From: Mastigamoeba balamuthi
Taxonomy: Eukaryota > Evosea > Mastigamoebida > Mastigamoebidae
DNA: 64,000 bases
Reading direction: 5' to 3'
NCBI GenBank assembly: GCA_902651635.1
Contig: CACRSC010000273.1
Span: 106,611-170,610, forward strand
A program made the translations under genes and the position numbers. Positions 32,934-44,737 of the stretch are shown here, piece by piece (within the stretch, counting starts at the first letter, position 1; each line of letters starts with the position of its first letter). The notes beneath the pieces are model-generated. The model was not told the origin of the DNA and did no database searches. It was given only the letters and a program-made list of their open reading frames with translations.

Positions 32934-33417
32934 AGCCAACGCCATTCAATCACCACCTCCACCTGCACTTCATCACCTTTTTCCATTTTCCACTTGCATA
33001 ATTCATCCACTCGCACCACCCACCCACTTCACCACCCTTCTTCATCTTTTTTCCCGCTGCCTTTTCCATTTCTTTTCCGCTCACACCAGAACTCGTATGT
33101 GAGTAATGCATTGCAAAGCTTCTTCCCATTCGATGCAGCAATGCGCGTCCCCGCGTTCTCTTTATATCCCTCGGCCGCGGATATCTGCGGGCACGGACGC
33201 GCGCCGCAGGGCCCTGGCGGTTGCCGGGCACCCAGACGTTTCGGAAAGAAATGAAGTATGCAACACGCCCTGGGGGAGGCGGGGGGTCGGGCGATCACAA
33301 GCATGCGTGTGCCGTCCGGGATCTGAGCTCAGGTCTGAAAAAGGCCAGACATGTGGCTCCGTAGAAGGCAAACGAAACGACAGACGATACAACCACCCAC
33401 AAGCTAACCTCGTCTCG
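32934..33417. other. Intergenic DNA upstream of the actobindin gene
   Basis: About 480 bases. Low-complexity CCA/TTC-rich sequence between 32940 and 33080 (CACCACCTCCACC, TTTTTCC) follows the paralogue B stop. No ORF with family support. Confidence 0.4.
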
Positions 33418-33814
33418 ATGGAGCAGGTGCTGAACGACATCAAGAAGGCCCACTCGCTGAAGTCGGCGCCCGTTTCCGACAAGAGCGCGCCGTTCCTCTG
33501 TAAGTCGAAGCCGCTGCGGGACGGAATTGTTCTCAAGGCTTCTGCAGCGCCGGACTTCCACCTGAGGAAGTCGGTGCGCAGGAACCTCATGGACGAGGTC
33601 GTCTCGGGGGGGAGCCTCGAGCTCAGGCACACGGAGACGGCCGACAAGAGCGCCCCGTTCGTCAGCAGTGCGCAACCCGTCACCGTCGCCCCCAATCTCG
33701 CGGCTTCTCATCCCGCCTCCCTTTGCTCCTCCAGAGAGCCTCAAGATCAAGAAGAGCAGGCGCCCGGAGCTGCTCGAGCAGATCAAGGAGAGGTCGGGCG
33801 GCACGGCCGAGTGA
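33418..33814 (+). CDS. Actobindin-like WH2/beta-thymosin repeat protein
   Basis: Two exons (33418-33667, 33735-33814, phase 1) give 109 residues. Two WH2/thymosin-type units are clear: VLNDIKKAHSLKSAPVSDKSAPF and MDEVVSGGSLELRHTETADKSAPF (helix, LKxx linker, DKSAP). A third helix (RRPELLEQIKERSG) ends the protein. Acanthamoeba actobindin has the same LKHAETVDKSAP repeat style. Family role: binds G-actin monomers or dimers in the cytosol and limits filament nucleation. The linking junction KSLKIKKS restores a basic linker as in actobindins, which supports the intron. Other WH2 proteins are possible, but size and repeats favour actobindin. Confidence 0.82.
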
Positions 33815-33930
33815 ACAGCGCCGATTCGTTGATTGGATTCAATCATTGTTGCTTCCAAGTTGGCCAGCCGTGTGTGCAAACGTTGCCTGGCCGGTGTGTT
33901 TGGTGGGGGCTGTGGGAGGGGGGTGCGAGC

Positions 33931-36172
33931 CTACTTGGTGTCCTCGTCAGAGGAGGAGGCCTTGTCGTCGTCGGGCTTGTCGGCGCTGCCGCTCGTGCTG
34001 GCGCTGCCGCCAGTGCCGGGCCTCCTGACGCGCGAGGACCAGCGGTAGCTCTCGGACTCGGCGTTCTCCACGCGCTGTGTCGTGCGCTCCTTGAGGATGT
34101 CCTTGAGCTTCTTCTCGCGCTCGAGGCGGCGCTGCTCGCGCTCCTCCTCGGCCCTGCGCATCTGCTCCTCCTCCTCGCGGGCCCTCTTCTCGAGCTCCAG
34201 CCTCCTGCGCTCGCGCTCCTCCTTGCGGCGCTTCTCCTCCTCCTCGCGCATCCTCGTCTCCTCCTCTGTGGGCCGCCCCCCTGCGTCAGACGGCGGTGCG
34301 CGAGGCGTGCCGGCGCGTGCCCTGCTTGCGGGTCCACTCGTCAAAGTCCGTGTCGGTGGAGCCGACCGCGGCCATCGATGCCTCGGCCTGCGCGGCGCGG
34401 ACCCTCGCGGTGCGCTCGGCGCGCGCCTTGGCCTGCTCCTCGTCGGCTGCCCTGCGGCGCGCCTCGGTCTCGCTCCTCATCTTGTCCTCTGCCTCGCGCT
34501 CCCTGGCCTTCTGCTCCGCGAGCTCGATCCTCCAGCGCTCCCTCTCGCGCTCCTTGCGCATGCGCTCCTCCATCTGCTGGCTGGCGCGCAGGCGGGCCTC
34601 CTCCTCGGCCTTGGCGCGCTGCAGGGCGAGCTCCTTGCGGCGCTGCTCGCGCTCGCGCCGGCGCAGCTCGTACTGCTCCTCCTCCGTCAGAGGCTTCTTC
34701 GGCTCCTCCGAGGCCGCCGCAGACGCCGCGGCCGCCGCCTCCTCCTCCTCTGCGGGGGGTGGTGGGCGTCAGTGACGAGGACGCAGGCATTTCTCCGGGC
34801 GCCTTTGGACGGCTTGGAGAGCTCGGCCTTGCGGGCGGCGATCTGCTCCTCGAGCTTGCGGAGCCTCTCGGCGCTCTCCTCCTCCTCCCTGCGCCTCTTC
34901 TCGGCGCGCTCGGCCTCTGCCCTCGCCCTCTTCTCCTCGCGCGCCGCCTTCTCGTCCTGCTTGCGCTTCTCCTCCTCCTCGCGCTCCTTCCTGCGCTGCT
35001 CCTCGCGCTCGAGGCGCTCGCGCGTCCTCTGCTCGCGGGCGCGGTCGAGCTCCGCGTTCTCCTCCTTGTCGCGGGCGCGGTCCGCGTTCTCGCGCTCCTC
35101 GCGCTCCTTCAGGCGGCGGTCGCGCGTCGCCTGCGCCTCTGCGAACTCCTCCTCGCGGCGCTTCTGCTCCTCCGCCTCGAACGCCTCGCGCTCGCGGGCG
35201 AGGCGCTCCTTCGTGGCCCTGCGGTGCTCCGAGGCGTCGCTCGGGCTGCCGACGTCCTGCTCCGCCTCGGGCTCCGGCGAGGAGTGCTTGGGCTCCGGGG
35301 ACGTGCGCCTGGGCTCGGGGGAGGAGCGCCTGGGCTCCGGCTCCGGAGACGAGTGCTCGGGCTCCGCGGCGGGAGCGGGAGCAGGCGCGTCTGCAGAGGG
35401 CTCCTCGGGGAGGTCGCCGCTCTCCTCCTGTGCGGCTGCGAGCATCTTCCTCAGCCTCCTCGCTCTGGCAGCAGCGCTCTGCCCAGTGCGTTGCTGGTCA
35501 GTCCAGTCTGGTTGAGCTCCTCTCGAACGCCCACACTCACGTTGGTGTCGTCGTCCTCCTCCTCGGCAGCGGCGGGGGCGGGAGACCTGGGGCTCTTGGA
35601 GGAGCGGGGCCTCTCCTCCTCGCGAGCCTCTGGGGACTCGGCCTTGGCCGGCTTCGTCTCCCTCACCTCCACCTCCTCGTCCGCGTTCTTGTTCTCTATC
35701 TTCTCCGTCTTCTCCTCCTCGTGGCACGGCTCGGCCTTGGCGAGAGGCGCAGAGGCCTCCTCGACGGGCGCGCTGGCCTGCCGCGGGCGGGTGGTGTCAC
35801 GCGGGGTTCAATAATTCGAATCGAGAAGCCCCCCCGACCCGAGGAGAGCAGGGAGCGCCAAGGGGCACTCGGGGCGCTATCACAGACGCACGACGGCGCT
35901 GGGGATCTCGCCAGCCTTGTACTTGGCCACCAGCGTCTCGAACTCGCGGCGGACAAAGTACGCGCGGCACGCCGCCTGGAAGCGCGACAGCATCGGCTGG
36001 AGCATCTCCTCATCGTCCTCCGCTACGCGAGGAAAACGAATTGAGCCGCAGCGGGTTTCGGTTTTGGGGGGTGCGGTTTTGCAATTCGGCGACGCGGGGG
36101 AGCAGGGCACGAGTGGCACGGACCCGGATCGGCGTCGACGACTGCGGAGTCCCTGCGGCGGAGCCTGCTCAT
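33931..36172 (-). CDS. Highly charged coiled-coil protein with IQ-like motif
   Basis: Six exons (36172-36124, 36022-35892, 35777-35541, 35478-34803, 34749-34321, 34265-33931) give 618 residues. Phases close only if introns 4 and 5 use GC-AG borders (AAAG/gcgcc and CAGG/gcacg). An IQ-like helix lies at about residues 25-60 (LSRFQAACRAYFVRREFETLV). After an acidic Pro/Ser region with SPEP repeats (RRSSPEPRRTSPEPKHSSP), residues about 230-580 are almost continuous Glu/Arg/Lys coiled coil (REREAFEAEEQKRREEEFAEAQ). The tail is STSGSADKPDDDKASSSDEDTK. Such single alpha-helix/coiled-coil proteins (caldesmon or MAP7-like in composition) often link to the cytoskeleton, but composition alone is no proof of homology. 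Confidence 0.72.
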
Positions 36173-36392
36173 TCTGTATGTTCGATCGACAAACTCACGG
36201 TAGAGTCGGTTGGGATACGAGCTTCGTTAGATTTTGAAAAGAAAATCTCGCCCAGAAGGAACGAAAGGATCTGACATCGGAGATCTTGTCGGTCGAGATT
36301 CCCAAATGACGCCATCTGAGATATTCAAATCCGCTTCACCGCCCCCCGCGCTTTGGCATCAGCAGGCAGTAGACCCGCGCAGTGTGAGCCCG
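36173..36392. promoter_or_regulatory. Shared promoter, coiled-coil and UTP18 genes
   Basis: 220 bases between divergent start codons. AT-rich elements: GAAAATCTCGCC (36241-36252), GGAGATCTTG (about 36281), CGAGATTCCC and CTGAGATATTCAAATCC (about 36317-36333). This is the densest cluster of the AATCTC/GATATT words seen near other starts. Confidence 0.45.
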
Positions 36393-38190
36393 ATGTCGTC
36401 CAGAGCCAAGAGCAGCAAGAGCCGGGGCAAGAAGGAGCTGCCGGCCGCCCCCGAGGTGTCCGACGCCGACGAGGACGAGCTCGTCGCGTACGACGAGGCC
36501 GAGGAGGCTGCTGAGGACGAGGACCAGGAGGTGCCCGCCCCCCAGAAGAGGCCCCGCGCCGTCCGGGACCCCGACGAGGAGGAGGAGCGCCTCGTCGAGG
36601 AGCTGTTCCCCGTGCTCGACGCGTCCATCGCGCAGCCGCTGACCAAGCGCCGCCGCGAGGCCGAGCTCGAGGCTGCCCAGCCCCCCAAGGCCCCTGCCTG
36701 GGTCGACGACGACGTCGTCAGCGGCTCCGCGGTCGACGTCACCGCCAAGGTTCCGCTCTCTCTCCCGTCTCCCAATGAGGCAGTAGATTCTCTTTCCCTT
36801 CCCCGCTGATTCGCTCTGGGATGTAGGGAAGGCGGTCGCTGAAGCGGGCCACCGACGAGACGGAGGTGGCGGCCGCGGAGTACGAGCGCAGGCTGCGCGA
36901 GCGCCACGCGGACCTGCGGAAGCAGACCGCGGACTGGGCCAAGCTGCCGTCGGAGCGCGATCGCGAGCGTGACGCCGAAGGTCCGCGATTGTCTGCCACG
37001 TCAAATTCCCGTGAATGACAAACTTGCCTGCAGAGCTGCTGCAGACGGACGCCGACCTCGTCGAGGCTGGCAGCCTGCTGCGGTCGGACAGGCTGGGCGT
37101 GAAGAGGCAGACGGACCTCAACGACGAGCGCCGCAACAAGGGCACGGTGGTCTCGCTGCAGTTCCACCCCAACGGCCAGGCCGCCTTCGTGGCGTCGTCC
37201 AAGGGCGTCGTCTCGCTGTTCCACGTCGACGGCGAGAAGAACGCGCACATGCAGACGATCGCGGTCCCGCGGACGACGCTGACCGACGCCTGCTTCGTCG
37301 CCGACGGGTCGCAGATGGTCATCACGGGGCGCAACAGGTCGTTCTGGGTCTACGATGTGGCCTCGAACAACATCTCCCGCATCGACGGCGTCTCGGGCCG
37401 CAGCGACAGGCTCTACCAGCGCATCAGGGTCTCGCCCGACGGCGAGTACATCGCACTGAGCAACGGCGAGAGCGACGCGGTCATCCTCAACGCGCGCAGC
37501 AAGCACTGGATGCACACGTTCCACTGCAACAGCCCCCTCGTCTCGCTCTCGTTCTCCCCCGACTCGAAGACGCTCTACACGGCGCAGGGTACTCCCCGAG
37601 CGTCGCCCCGTGCCTCTGTCTCGCTGCTGACACTGGGAGGGGCCCGCTTGCAGAGAGCGGGGAGGTGTGCCTGTGGGACATGAAGATGCTGAGGTGCAGC
37701 CACGTGTTCGAGGACGAGGGGTGCGTGCACGCGACGGCGATCGACGTCGGGGGCAAGTACGTCGCCGTGGGGTCCAACAGCGGCGTCGTCAACGTGTACA
37801 AGGCGCCCGATGTCGCTGGGAGCGCGAGGCCCAAGCCGCTGTCGTCGGTCATGAGCCTCGTCACGCCCGTCTCGTGCGTGCGCTTCAACCACAACTCGCA
37901 GCTGCTCTGCATGGCGTCGCAGGACAAGAACGACGCTCTCCGTGTGGTGCGATGAGCGCTCTTCTGCCATCTCCTCTCTGCCCTACGGCTTTCACTGACC
38001 AAAACGAAACGAAATTGGGGTACAGGCGCACCTGCCGAGCGGGAAGGTGTACACCAACTGGCCGACGCAACGGACGCCGCTGGGCAACGTCAGCGCGGTG
38101 GCCTTCAGCCCTCACTCGGGGTTCGTCGCGATTGCGAACGCCCGAGGCAACGCGCTGCTGTACCGCCTGCTGCACTACACGTCGTCATGA
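36393..38190 (+). CDS. UTP18: UTP18, WD40 component of the small-subunit processome
   Basis: Five exons (36393-36749, 36827-36980, 37034-37588, 37654-37946, 38026-38190) give 507 residues; phases 0, 1, 1, 0. The N-terminus is charged and nuclear-like (RAKSSKSRGKKE, DADEDELVAYDEAEE). PAWVDDD and RLRERHADLRKQTADWAKLP are the UTP18 pre-propeller signature. WD40 repeats follow: VSLQFHPNGQAAFVASSKGVVSLFHVDG, RIRVSPDGEYIALSNG, VSLSFSPDSKTLYTAQESGEVCLWD, VHATAIDVGGKYVAVGSNSGVVNVY, VRFNHNSQLLCMASQDKNDALR, VSAVAFSPHSGFVAIANARGNALLYRL. It should bind U3 snoRNP in the UTP-B subcomplex and act in nucleolar 18S rRNA processing. An upstream in-frame Met at 36306 exists; 36393 is preferred because promoter-like words precede it. 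Confidence 0.9.
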
Positions 38191-38453
38191 GAACCCTCCG
38201 CACGAACTAATAAGACAAGGCAGTCAGTGGTCCTCGGTCATCTGCGTGCATTTCTCAACAGGACACGCAAGGAAGGGGCTCTCATTCGCTTTTGGGAGGC
38301 TCGCATCCCACGGCTACGTCAGGATTCTTCGAGGCGATATTTGGGTGACATCAACACTCAGCAGCTTGATATTGAACCAACCGGAAAAGGCGCCTGTGGC
38401 CTTTGTTTTGTCTCGAGCTGTCATTTCTGGGCCCGTCACAACCCCAACCCCCA

Positions 38454-41400
38454 ATGCCAACACCACCATCCCGGACGTACCGGAGCTGGAGGCCACCCAC
38501 ACCGAGAACTCACCCTCACGCCGGCCACGTGCTCGCAGCTCTCCTCCTGGTAGATTCTTTCCCTCTACCCACCCTCCTTGAATTTCTCTTTGTTTTCTAT
38601 TTGATTTCGCGATTCGAATCGGTATTAGTGCTGCAATTGCGGGCGTCTTCTTCTTACAAACACGCGTCCTCCCCTTTCCCCACGGTGCCAACTCTGGCGA
38701 GAGCAGCTCGCCAGCTCCGGGGCCGGGCAGTGCGTGACGGACAAGGCCCGCGTGCAAGTGCTGCTGGGCGGCGAGGGCTCGGGGCTGGCCCTGTGGACGC
38801 CCAGCACGCAGGCCCTCGACAGGTTCCTGCCGTCGGTGCGCCCCGCCGGCGCCTCGGCCGCCTCGACCGGCTGGGTCTACTACGCCAGCGGCAACGCCCT
38901 GCGGCGCTTCCACCTGGCGCTGCGCGACGACGAGGAGCTGGTCGCCCAGCAGGACGCCGTCCGGCACCCCGTCGCCGACGAGGCGCGCTCGCGGGTCCTC
39001 TGGGCCGCCGCAGGGGCCGCCGAGGAGCAGGCCGACGTCGTCTGGGAGTGCGACCCCGCGACGCCCGCGCGGTGCCGCGAGACGGCCAGGAACCACTCGC
39101 TGGCGCTGCCCGAGGAGCAGCGGGGGACGCGGGTGCTGTACGCGTGGCTCTGGAGGTCGCGCGTGCTGGTCGTCACGCGGTCGCGGGCAGGCGAGGTCGC
39201 CCCGACGCTCTACCGCAACGCCTACGACGTGGCCGCGCCCGGCGGCCTGGCGCGCGCGGACGAGTTCCTGCGCAGCGACCCGGCGCCGCACTCGGAGACG
39301 CAGCCGGCGGCCTACGACGGCGAGGGCCGCTACTACTGGCTGCGCGCGGGCCGCGAGGTCATGAGGGACCGGGAGGCGCTCCCGGTGGCCAGCGACCTGC
39401 TGTCGGTGGCCGTCGACCCCGTCGGCGGGCAGCTGCTCTGGCTCAGCGGGGACTCGGTCAACGCGGCGCTGCTGAGCGACCTCGGCAGGTCGTCGAGGCT
39501 GTCGTTCTTCCCGAGCAGGTACACGAGCATGACGCTCGTCCCCTTGTGCGGGCCCAAGTGCGGCGACGGCATCTGCGACAGCCCCAGAGGCGAGACCACA
39601 GCCACCTGCCCGGCGGACTGCTGTCTGGCGGGCCACGCGAAGGAGACGCAGGCGGCGATGTTCTGTGACAAGTGCCCCCCGGGGACCTTCGCGCCAGCGG
39701 GCTCGCCGCTGCCGTGCGGGGAGCAGCAGTGCAAGGGGCTCGAGTACGACAACGACAACGACTCGACGACGCAGTGCCAGCTCTGCAACAACAGCCTCCT
39801 GGTGGCCCCGCCCATCGCGGGGTCCTGCAGGATGTGCCCCCGAGGGTCGACAGACGCCGACTGGAACCCCCTGACCGCCTGTGTGCCCTGCCCCGCCGGC
39901 ACTGCTGTGCCGATGGACTCCAGAGGCGCCTGCGCCCGCTGCCAGGCTCCCAAGATAGACAACGACTCGGACTCGTCCACTCCGTGCGTTCTGTGCCCGC
40001 CGGGTGCGTTTGTGAACAAGTCTGGGCTCAAAGGACCGTGCGACCTGTTCGCGTGTCCAGAGGGCACAACCGACAACGACAGCGATATCACCACACCGTG
40101 CGTCCCGTGCCCGGGGCACCTGGTGCCGCGCGGTTCCTCTGGCCCCTGCAGCTCCTTCAAGTGCGATCGCGGTTGGTCACACAACGGGTTGGCGTGCGTG
40201 CGGTGCGGCCCGGGCACGTTCGTCCCACCAGCTGCCGTCGGCCTCTGCCAGCAGCACAACTGCAGTGCCGGCGAGACCGACGACGACAGCAACCCCCTGA
40301 CGAAATGCGTTCGCTGCGACCCCGGCCACTACACCCCAGCTGGAGCAGTCGGCCCCTGCCAGGCCTGCCGGGCAGGAACCATCGATCACGACCGATCGGC
40401 CTCAACGCCATGCAGGGAGTGCGACACCCAAGGGTCCTTCGTACCTACCGGCCAGGTGGGCAATTGTACCGAGGACAGGTTTATGTGCATGGCGGGCTGG
40501 ACAGACCACGACAACTCCACAGCGACGCAGTGCGTCCAATGCCAGGTCGGGACGTTCATGGCTGCTGGATCGTCAGGGGAATGCGAGGTCTGCTCCGCGG
40601 GAGAAACTGACGACGACTCGAACGCTGCCACGCCGTGTACGAGCTGTAGCAGCGGGCACTTCACTCGTGCCGGATCTGTCGGCAATTGCTCGGTTCACGT
40701 GTGCCAAGTCGGCACCACGGACGACGACGAGATGGCGTCCACAGATTGTGTGCAATGCTCAGCCGGCGGGCTCTTTGTACCAGAGATGAGCAGCGGGCCG
40801 TGCACCAGCCCCCAGTTTCGGTGCCCTGCCGGGTCATCCGACATCGACAGCAGCTCTGCCACAGAGTGCGAGAGGTGCGCTGGGGGAACGTATGTGCCAA
40901 GCGGCTCGCAGGGTCCCTGCGCCTCATTCCAGTGCCTTGACGGGTGGACCGACGATGACGGACAGCCGGACACACACTGCGTTCCATGCGAGGTGGCTAC
41001 TGTCGGTCTGTATGTGCCCCGAGGGTCACAGGGGTCGTGCAACAGATCTGCCTTTGTGTGCCCCGCTGGGACCACAGATGCTGACAAGAACTCGTCAACG
41101 CAGTGCGTTAAGTGCCAAGGGCCGGGCTTCTACTTCCCATCTGGCTCTGCTGGACCATGTGATAGCGACGTATTCAAATGCGCACCAGGCACAATAGACA
41201 ACGACAGAAACTGCACGACCCCCTGCATTCCGTGCGTTCCGGGGACCCATGCGCCCATGGGATCGACCACCTGCGAGCCGTGCCCCAAGGGCACGTATGA
41301 CCAGGACCACGACCCTGCGACTCCCTGCATCCCGATCGAAAGGGGGACAGTCCCCTGCGACGACGGGTTCGGGCTCTTCAAGGACGCAGTGTGCCTCCCC

Positions 41401-42617
41401 TGTAAGCAACCATCTGATCGTGCCAGCTCGCCTCTAACACTTTAACAGGGGGCGCAGTTGTCTCGGAGAATGTCGAATCGATATGCCACCAGTTAAGTGG
41501 CAGCGCTGAGCAGTTCGCGTGGCAGTCGTCAACCGCAGGGCTCTGCTTTGTATGCTCGCGGAAGACGACGATGATCAAGAGCTGCGGGATACTGAGCAGT
41601 GCCCTGTCGTGCACTCTGTTGCCAGAGCAGCCCGTCCCACACATCGAGTACGACCACGGGGACGATTACGACGCAGTCAGGAAAGGCCTGGGCCTTGGGC
41701 TGGGACTCCCAGCATTGGCCCTGATTATCACCACCATAGTGTGTACATTGATTATCATCCGGCACAAAAGGCGGAGGAGCAGCCGCGACGTTGCGAGTCT
41801 CCAAAGCGATGCGCAGAGTCCTGCAAGCCCCCCAAGCCCCCCAAACGACTCCGAGCGCCCCACCGCACAGCTGGAGCCAGCGCCATCGGCAGACGCCCTC
41901 AACACCTTCGTGGTCGTATCCCCGCCCGTCTCGTCGCGGCCCGTGTCGATGTCGGCCTCCATCATGGCCGATGACGACTCCTACTACCCTCCAGCGGACG
42001 ACTCGCACCGCAGATCGGCCCCGGCGTCGATAGCTCCCACCTACGATTTCGGCAAGTCCATCCAGCACACCAACACGTCGGGAGGCTCTACCCCCAGAGC
42101 CCCGCGGGACCCGGCAGCCATCCGCTATGGCGATTCATCCGAGGGGCGCCTGCCACCGGTTTACGATGCGGGAGACTCGCACACAACGCACTTCACCAAC
42201 GCCGGCGTGCCAGCGCCCGGCTGCCCTCCTGCGGGAGTCCCGCTGATGGCCACGCAGCTGATCGGCACCAACTCTGCTCTGCGGCAGGCCCCCTTCCTCG
42301 CCGTCCCCGCGTACTCCCCGTCAGCGCGCGGGAGCTGCGCTCTGAACAAGACTGCCGGGGCCAGTGTCTCCGGCGGCGGGGGATCAACAGCGTTCGTCGA
42401 CACGAGCTCCGAGCAGATGTCCAAGACGGGCACCATGTTCCTCAGCGTGAAGTCGGTCCCGTCGGCGGACAAGGACCAGGCGGGCGGCTCGGACCGCAAG
42501 TCGTCGGAGAAGACCAGGAGCCTCAGGAACGAGAACACGCAGCCGGCAGAGTACAATACCACCGCCATCTCGCGGAGCGTGACGGGCAAAGCCCACGAGC
42601 TGCGTATCGCGGCGTGA
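38454..42617 (+). CDS. Large Cys-rich type I membrane protein with ephrin-receptor-like repeats
   Basis: Three exons (38454-38549, 38707-41401, 41449-42617) give 1319 residues. Splicing creates a signal peptide (HVLAALLLLASSGAGQC). Residues about 45-290 resemble a YWTD/beta-propeller-like region (LLSVAVDPVGGQLLWLSGDS). CGDGICDSPRGETTATCPADC is an LNR-like Cys motif. About fifteen repeats follow, each with a CxxG..D.D.D..T.C..C..G.yvp.Gs.G.C pattern, similar to GCC2/GCC3 or ephrin-receptor-like Cys-rich repeats and with a striking acidic Asp/Asn core (DNDSDIT, DDDSNPLT). One transmembrane helix lies near residues 1015-1040 (LGLGLPALALIITTIVCTLIII), with a basic stop-transfer RHKRRR. The about 290-residue cytoplasmic tail is Ser/Pro-rich. 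A cell-surface receptor or adhesin is inferred; no ligand or catalytic domain is visible. Confidence 0.82.
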
Positions 42618-42750
42618 GACCGCCGCGGCCAAAACATCCTCCCAACAGCCCGCGAGTGCGGACTGCTGTGCCCCCACCCAAACACAGACCTAGCAGCTTG
42701 ATAGCTGTCAGCCGGCACGTGGCTGCATTTGTGCTGTCTCCCGGGGAGTG

Positions 42751-43702
42751 CTACTGGTCCTGCCACCACGACACCATGCCAAGGCCAGGCTCTTCCATCA
42801 GACCCTGCGCGCACAATGACGCTCAGCTGTTGAGGACAAACAAACGCAGGAGAGCTGCAGGGACGCACAAGGACGACCATGGGAAGGCTCTCCGCGTCGT
42901 ACGCGAGTTGGGGGGCCGGCGCCTCGGGCTCAGCGTCCCCATCGCCTGCTGACGGGGTGACGGGCTTTGGCTGCGACTTGGGCGCCTGAAAGATGACATC
43001 CTCGACCTGTGCAAGGGGGAGGGGGGATGCAGCGGGTCAGGCGCAGCAGCGGAGGCAAGCGGTGCAAAGTGCAGCCCTCACCCGGAAGCGGATCTCCTGG
43101 CCAATCTCCATCCACAGCTGGTTGTCGTTGTAGTTCCAGTACCACAGCTTCTCCACGTCGGAGCTGCGTTGTTGGTTCCGGCGTCGCAGCGAAGGCCCCC
43201 GGTTGTCAGGGCGCGCGAGGAACGGCCGAGGCGGGGAGGGAGGGGCACAAGAGCGAAGGCTTGGGCATGTTGGCCGAAGAGATGATGCAGTCGTCGAAGA
43301 AGCCGAGGGAGATCTGCAGGCCCGAGGCCCAGGCGCGCTTGACGGTGCCCGCGAGCACGGCGCCGACGGGCGGCCGGAAGACGACGAGCCGGAACGTCGC
43401 GTGCACGTGGCAGGCGGGCTCGCTCGAGTACACGAGCGCGTTGCGCATCGAGAGCACGTCGTAGACGCTGACGCCGAGCCCCACGTCGTAGATCACGCGG
43501 TTGGCGTACTTGCGGTCGAGCTCGCGGACGACGCAGCGCTCAAAGTTGCCAAAGTCCCCCGGGGCCACCTTGACCGTGTCCTCTATCTGCTCCCCCCGGG
43601 GCGCCGGTCAGCGCCGGGCGGAGAGGAGGCGCTGCGGGGGGGGGGAGGGTGTCGCGCCTCCACCAGCGTCATGCTGCTGCCGATATCCAGGGGGTCCGCC
43701 AT
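42751..43702 (-). CDS. RPC8: RNA polymerase III subunit RPC8 (Rpc25, RPB7-like)
   Basis: Five exons (43702-43664, 43586-43249, 43163-43082, 43006-42869, 42804-42751) give 216 residues with exact phases. The N-terminal SHS2/Rpb7-N half reads TLIEDTVKVAPGDFGNF, YANRVIYDVGLGVSVYDVLSM and HVHATFRLVVFRPPVG. The OB/S1 half reads VLAGTVKRAWASGLQISLGFFDDCIIS, the LGFFDD signature of RPC25. Then come LWYWNYNDNQLWMEIGQEIRFRV, an acidic insert and the C-terminal EEPGLGMVSWWQ, all specific for RPC8 rather than RPB7 or RPA43. It forms the Pol III stalk with RPC9 and helps initiation on tRNA and 5S genes. Head-to-head with the COMM-domain gene. Confidence 0.92.
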
Positions 43703-43854
43703 CTTCCTCTCAGTGAGCAGCGCGCCTCTCGAACAGCTGTGTTGCAGAGAGAGAGAGGGAGGGAAGAGATCCGCGAATCTCTGACACAAGATATTCTCGG
43801 GGGGGCAAATCTAACCGAGGGTGTGGGACCAAACACCACCGCCGTATCGAACCG
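43703..43854. promoter_or_regulatory. Shared promoter, RPC8 and COMM-domain genes
   Basis: 152 bases between divergent starts, containing AGATCCGCGAATCTCTGACA and AAGATATTCTCGG (about 43770-43800). These match the GAATCTC/GATATTC words before other genes here. A bidirectional core promoter is inferred. Confidence 0.5.
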
Positions 43855-44602
43855 ATGCCGCACGTTGCCGACGCCGCAGAAGACTCCTGGGCGCCCAGCG
43901 AGCGCTCCCTCGCGTCCCTCGCGGGCCTCTCCGCCGTCCTCCCGCGCCCCGACGCCTGCGCCGCCCTGCACGCCGCCGCCGACTCGCTCTGCGCCTCGGG
44001 CGCCCTCGGCCCGCGCCCCGGCGCCGCTTCCGACCCCGAGACCGACGCCCTCCGCGAGCTGCTCACCTGCGCCGCCGGCTCGCCGCGCCCGCCGTCGCGT
44101 TCGGCCCTGGAAGCGGCGATCGGGCGGGCGGCGGGGACGGCTGGCCCGCAGGGGGCGGCGCAGGCGCTGGCGGAGGCGGCGCTGGCCAGGCGCGACGACG
44201 TCAGGGCGGCGGCGGCCGCGGGGGCCGCGTCGGTCAGCGGCGCGCGCCTCGTGGACTTTGACTGGCGCGTGCGCATGTGCGTCGCAGGCGACCGCTGCTC
44301 TCAGGTGCGCGCGGCCCTCGGCAGGCCTATCTGGAAATTCCGCTCCCCTATCGGACAATTCCGGTTCCAGGGCAGCCACGGGATATTCCGTTGATATTTG
44401 CCTCCTCCGAGGACAAATCGTGACGTTGTGAGTATCCCTGAAGCTGAGCAGGCCGGTGACGCTGGTCAACCTGCGCCTGGACCGCGTCGGGAGCGCCGCA
44501 GGGAAGAACGACGTGCGCTTCGAGGTCGACGCCAAGGGGCTCGAGGCGCTCATCTCGCAGGTCGAGCACGCGCTGTCCGCGGTGGAGGAGCTCTCGTCGT
44601 AG
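43855..44602 (+). CDS. COMM-domain protein
   Basis: Two exons (43855-44304, 44444-44602, phase 0) give 202 residues. The Ala-rich N-terminal half is helical (SLASLAGLSAVL, ALRELLTCAA), as in COMMD HN domains. The COMM domain occupies the C-terminal about 75 residues: LVDFDWRVRMCVAGDRCSQ, then LSRPVTLVNLRLDR and FEVDAKGLEALISQVEHALSAVEEL. In animals and protists COMMD proteins form the Commander complex with CCDC22/CCDC93 for endosomal recycling. The paralogue number cannot be assigned. The intron carries AATTCCG and GATATTCC words. Confidence 0.8.
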
Positions 44603-44737
44603 TGTATACCGGAACGGATCTGCTCCCCCGAACGAGACGGCCAATCAATCAACTAGATCTCAATTGGACAAACCCAAGATCCCCGAATCCGCTGTGAGAG
44701 AAAAATCTCTGGCACTAAAAATAGAGAGCTGCGCGGT

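Noticed and set aside
33106-35814. 902-residue plus-strand ORF
   Set aside because: It overlaps actobindin in another frame and is antisense to the coiled-coil gene; Leu/Ala runs are complements of Glu/Arg codons.
42618-42750. Possible 3' extension of the RPC8 frame
   Set aside because: The spliced C-terminus EEPGLGMVSWWQDQ ends at the TAG 42751-42753, matching the family end.
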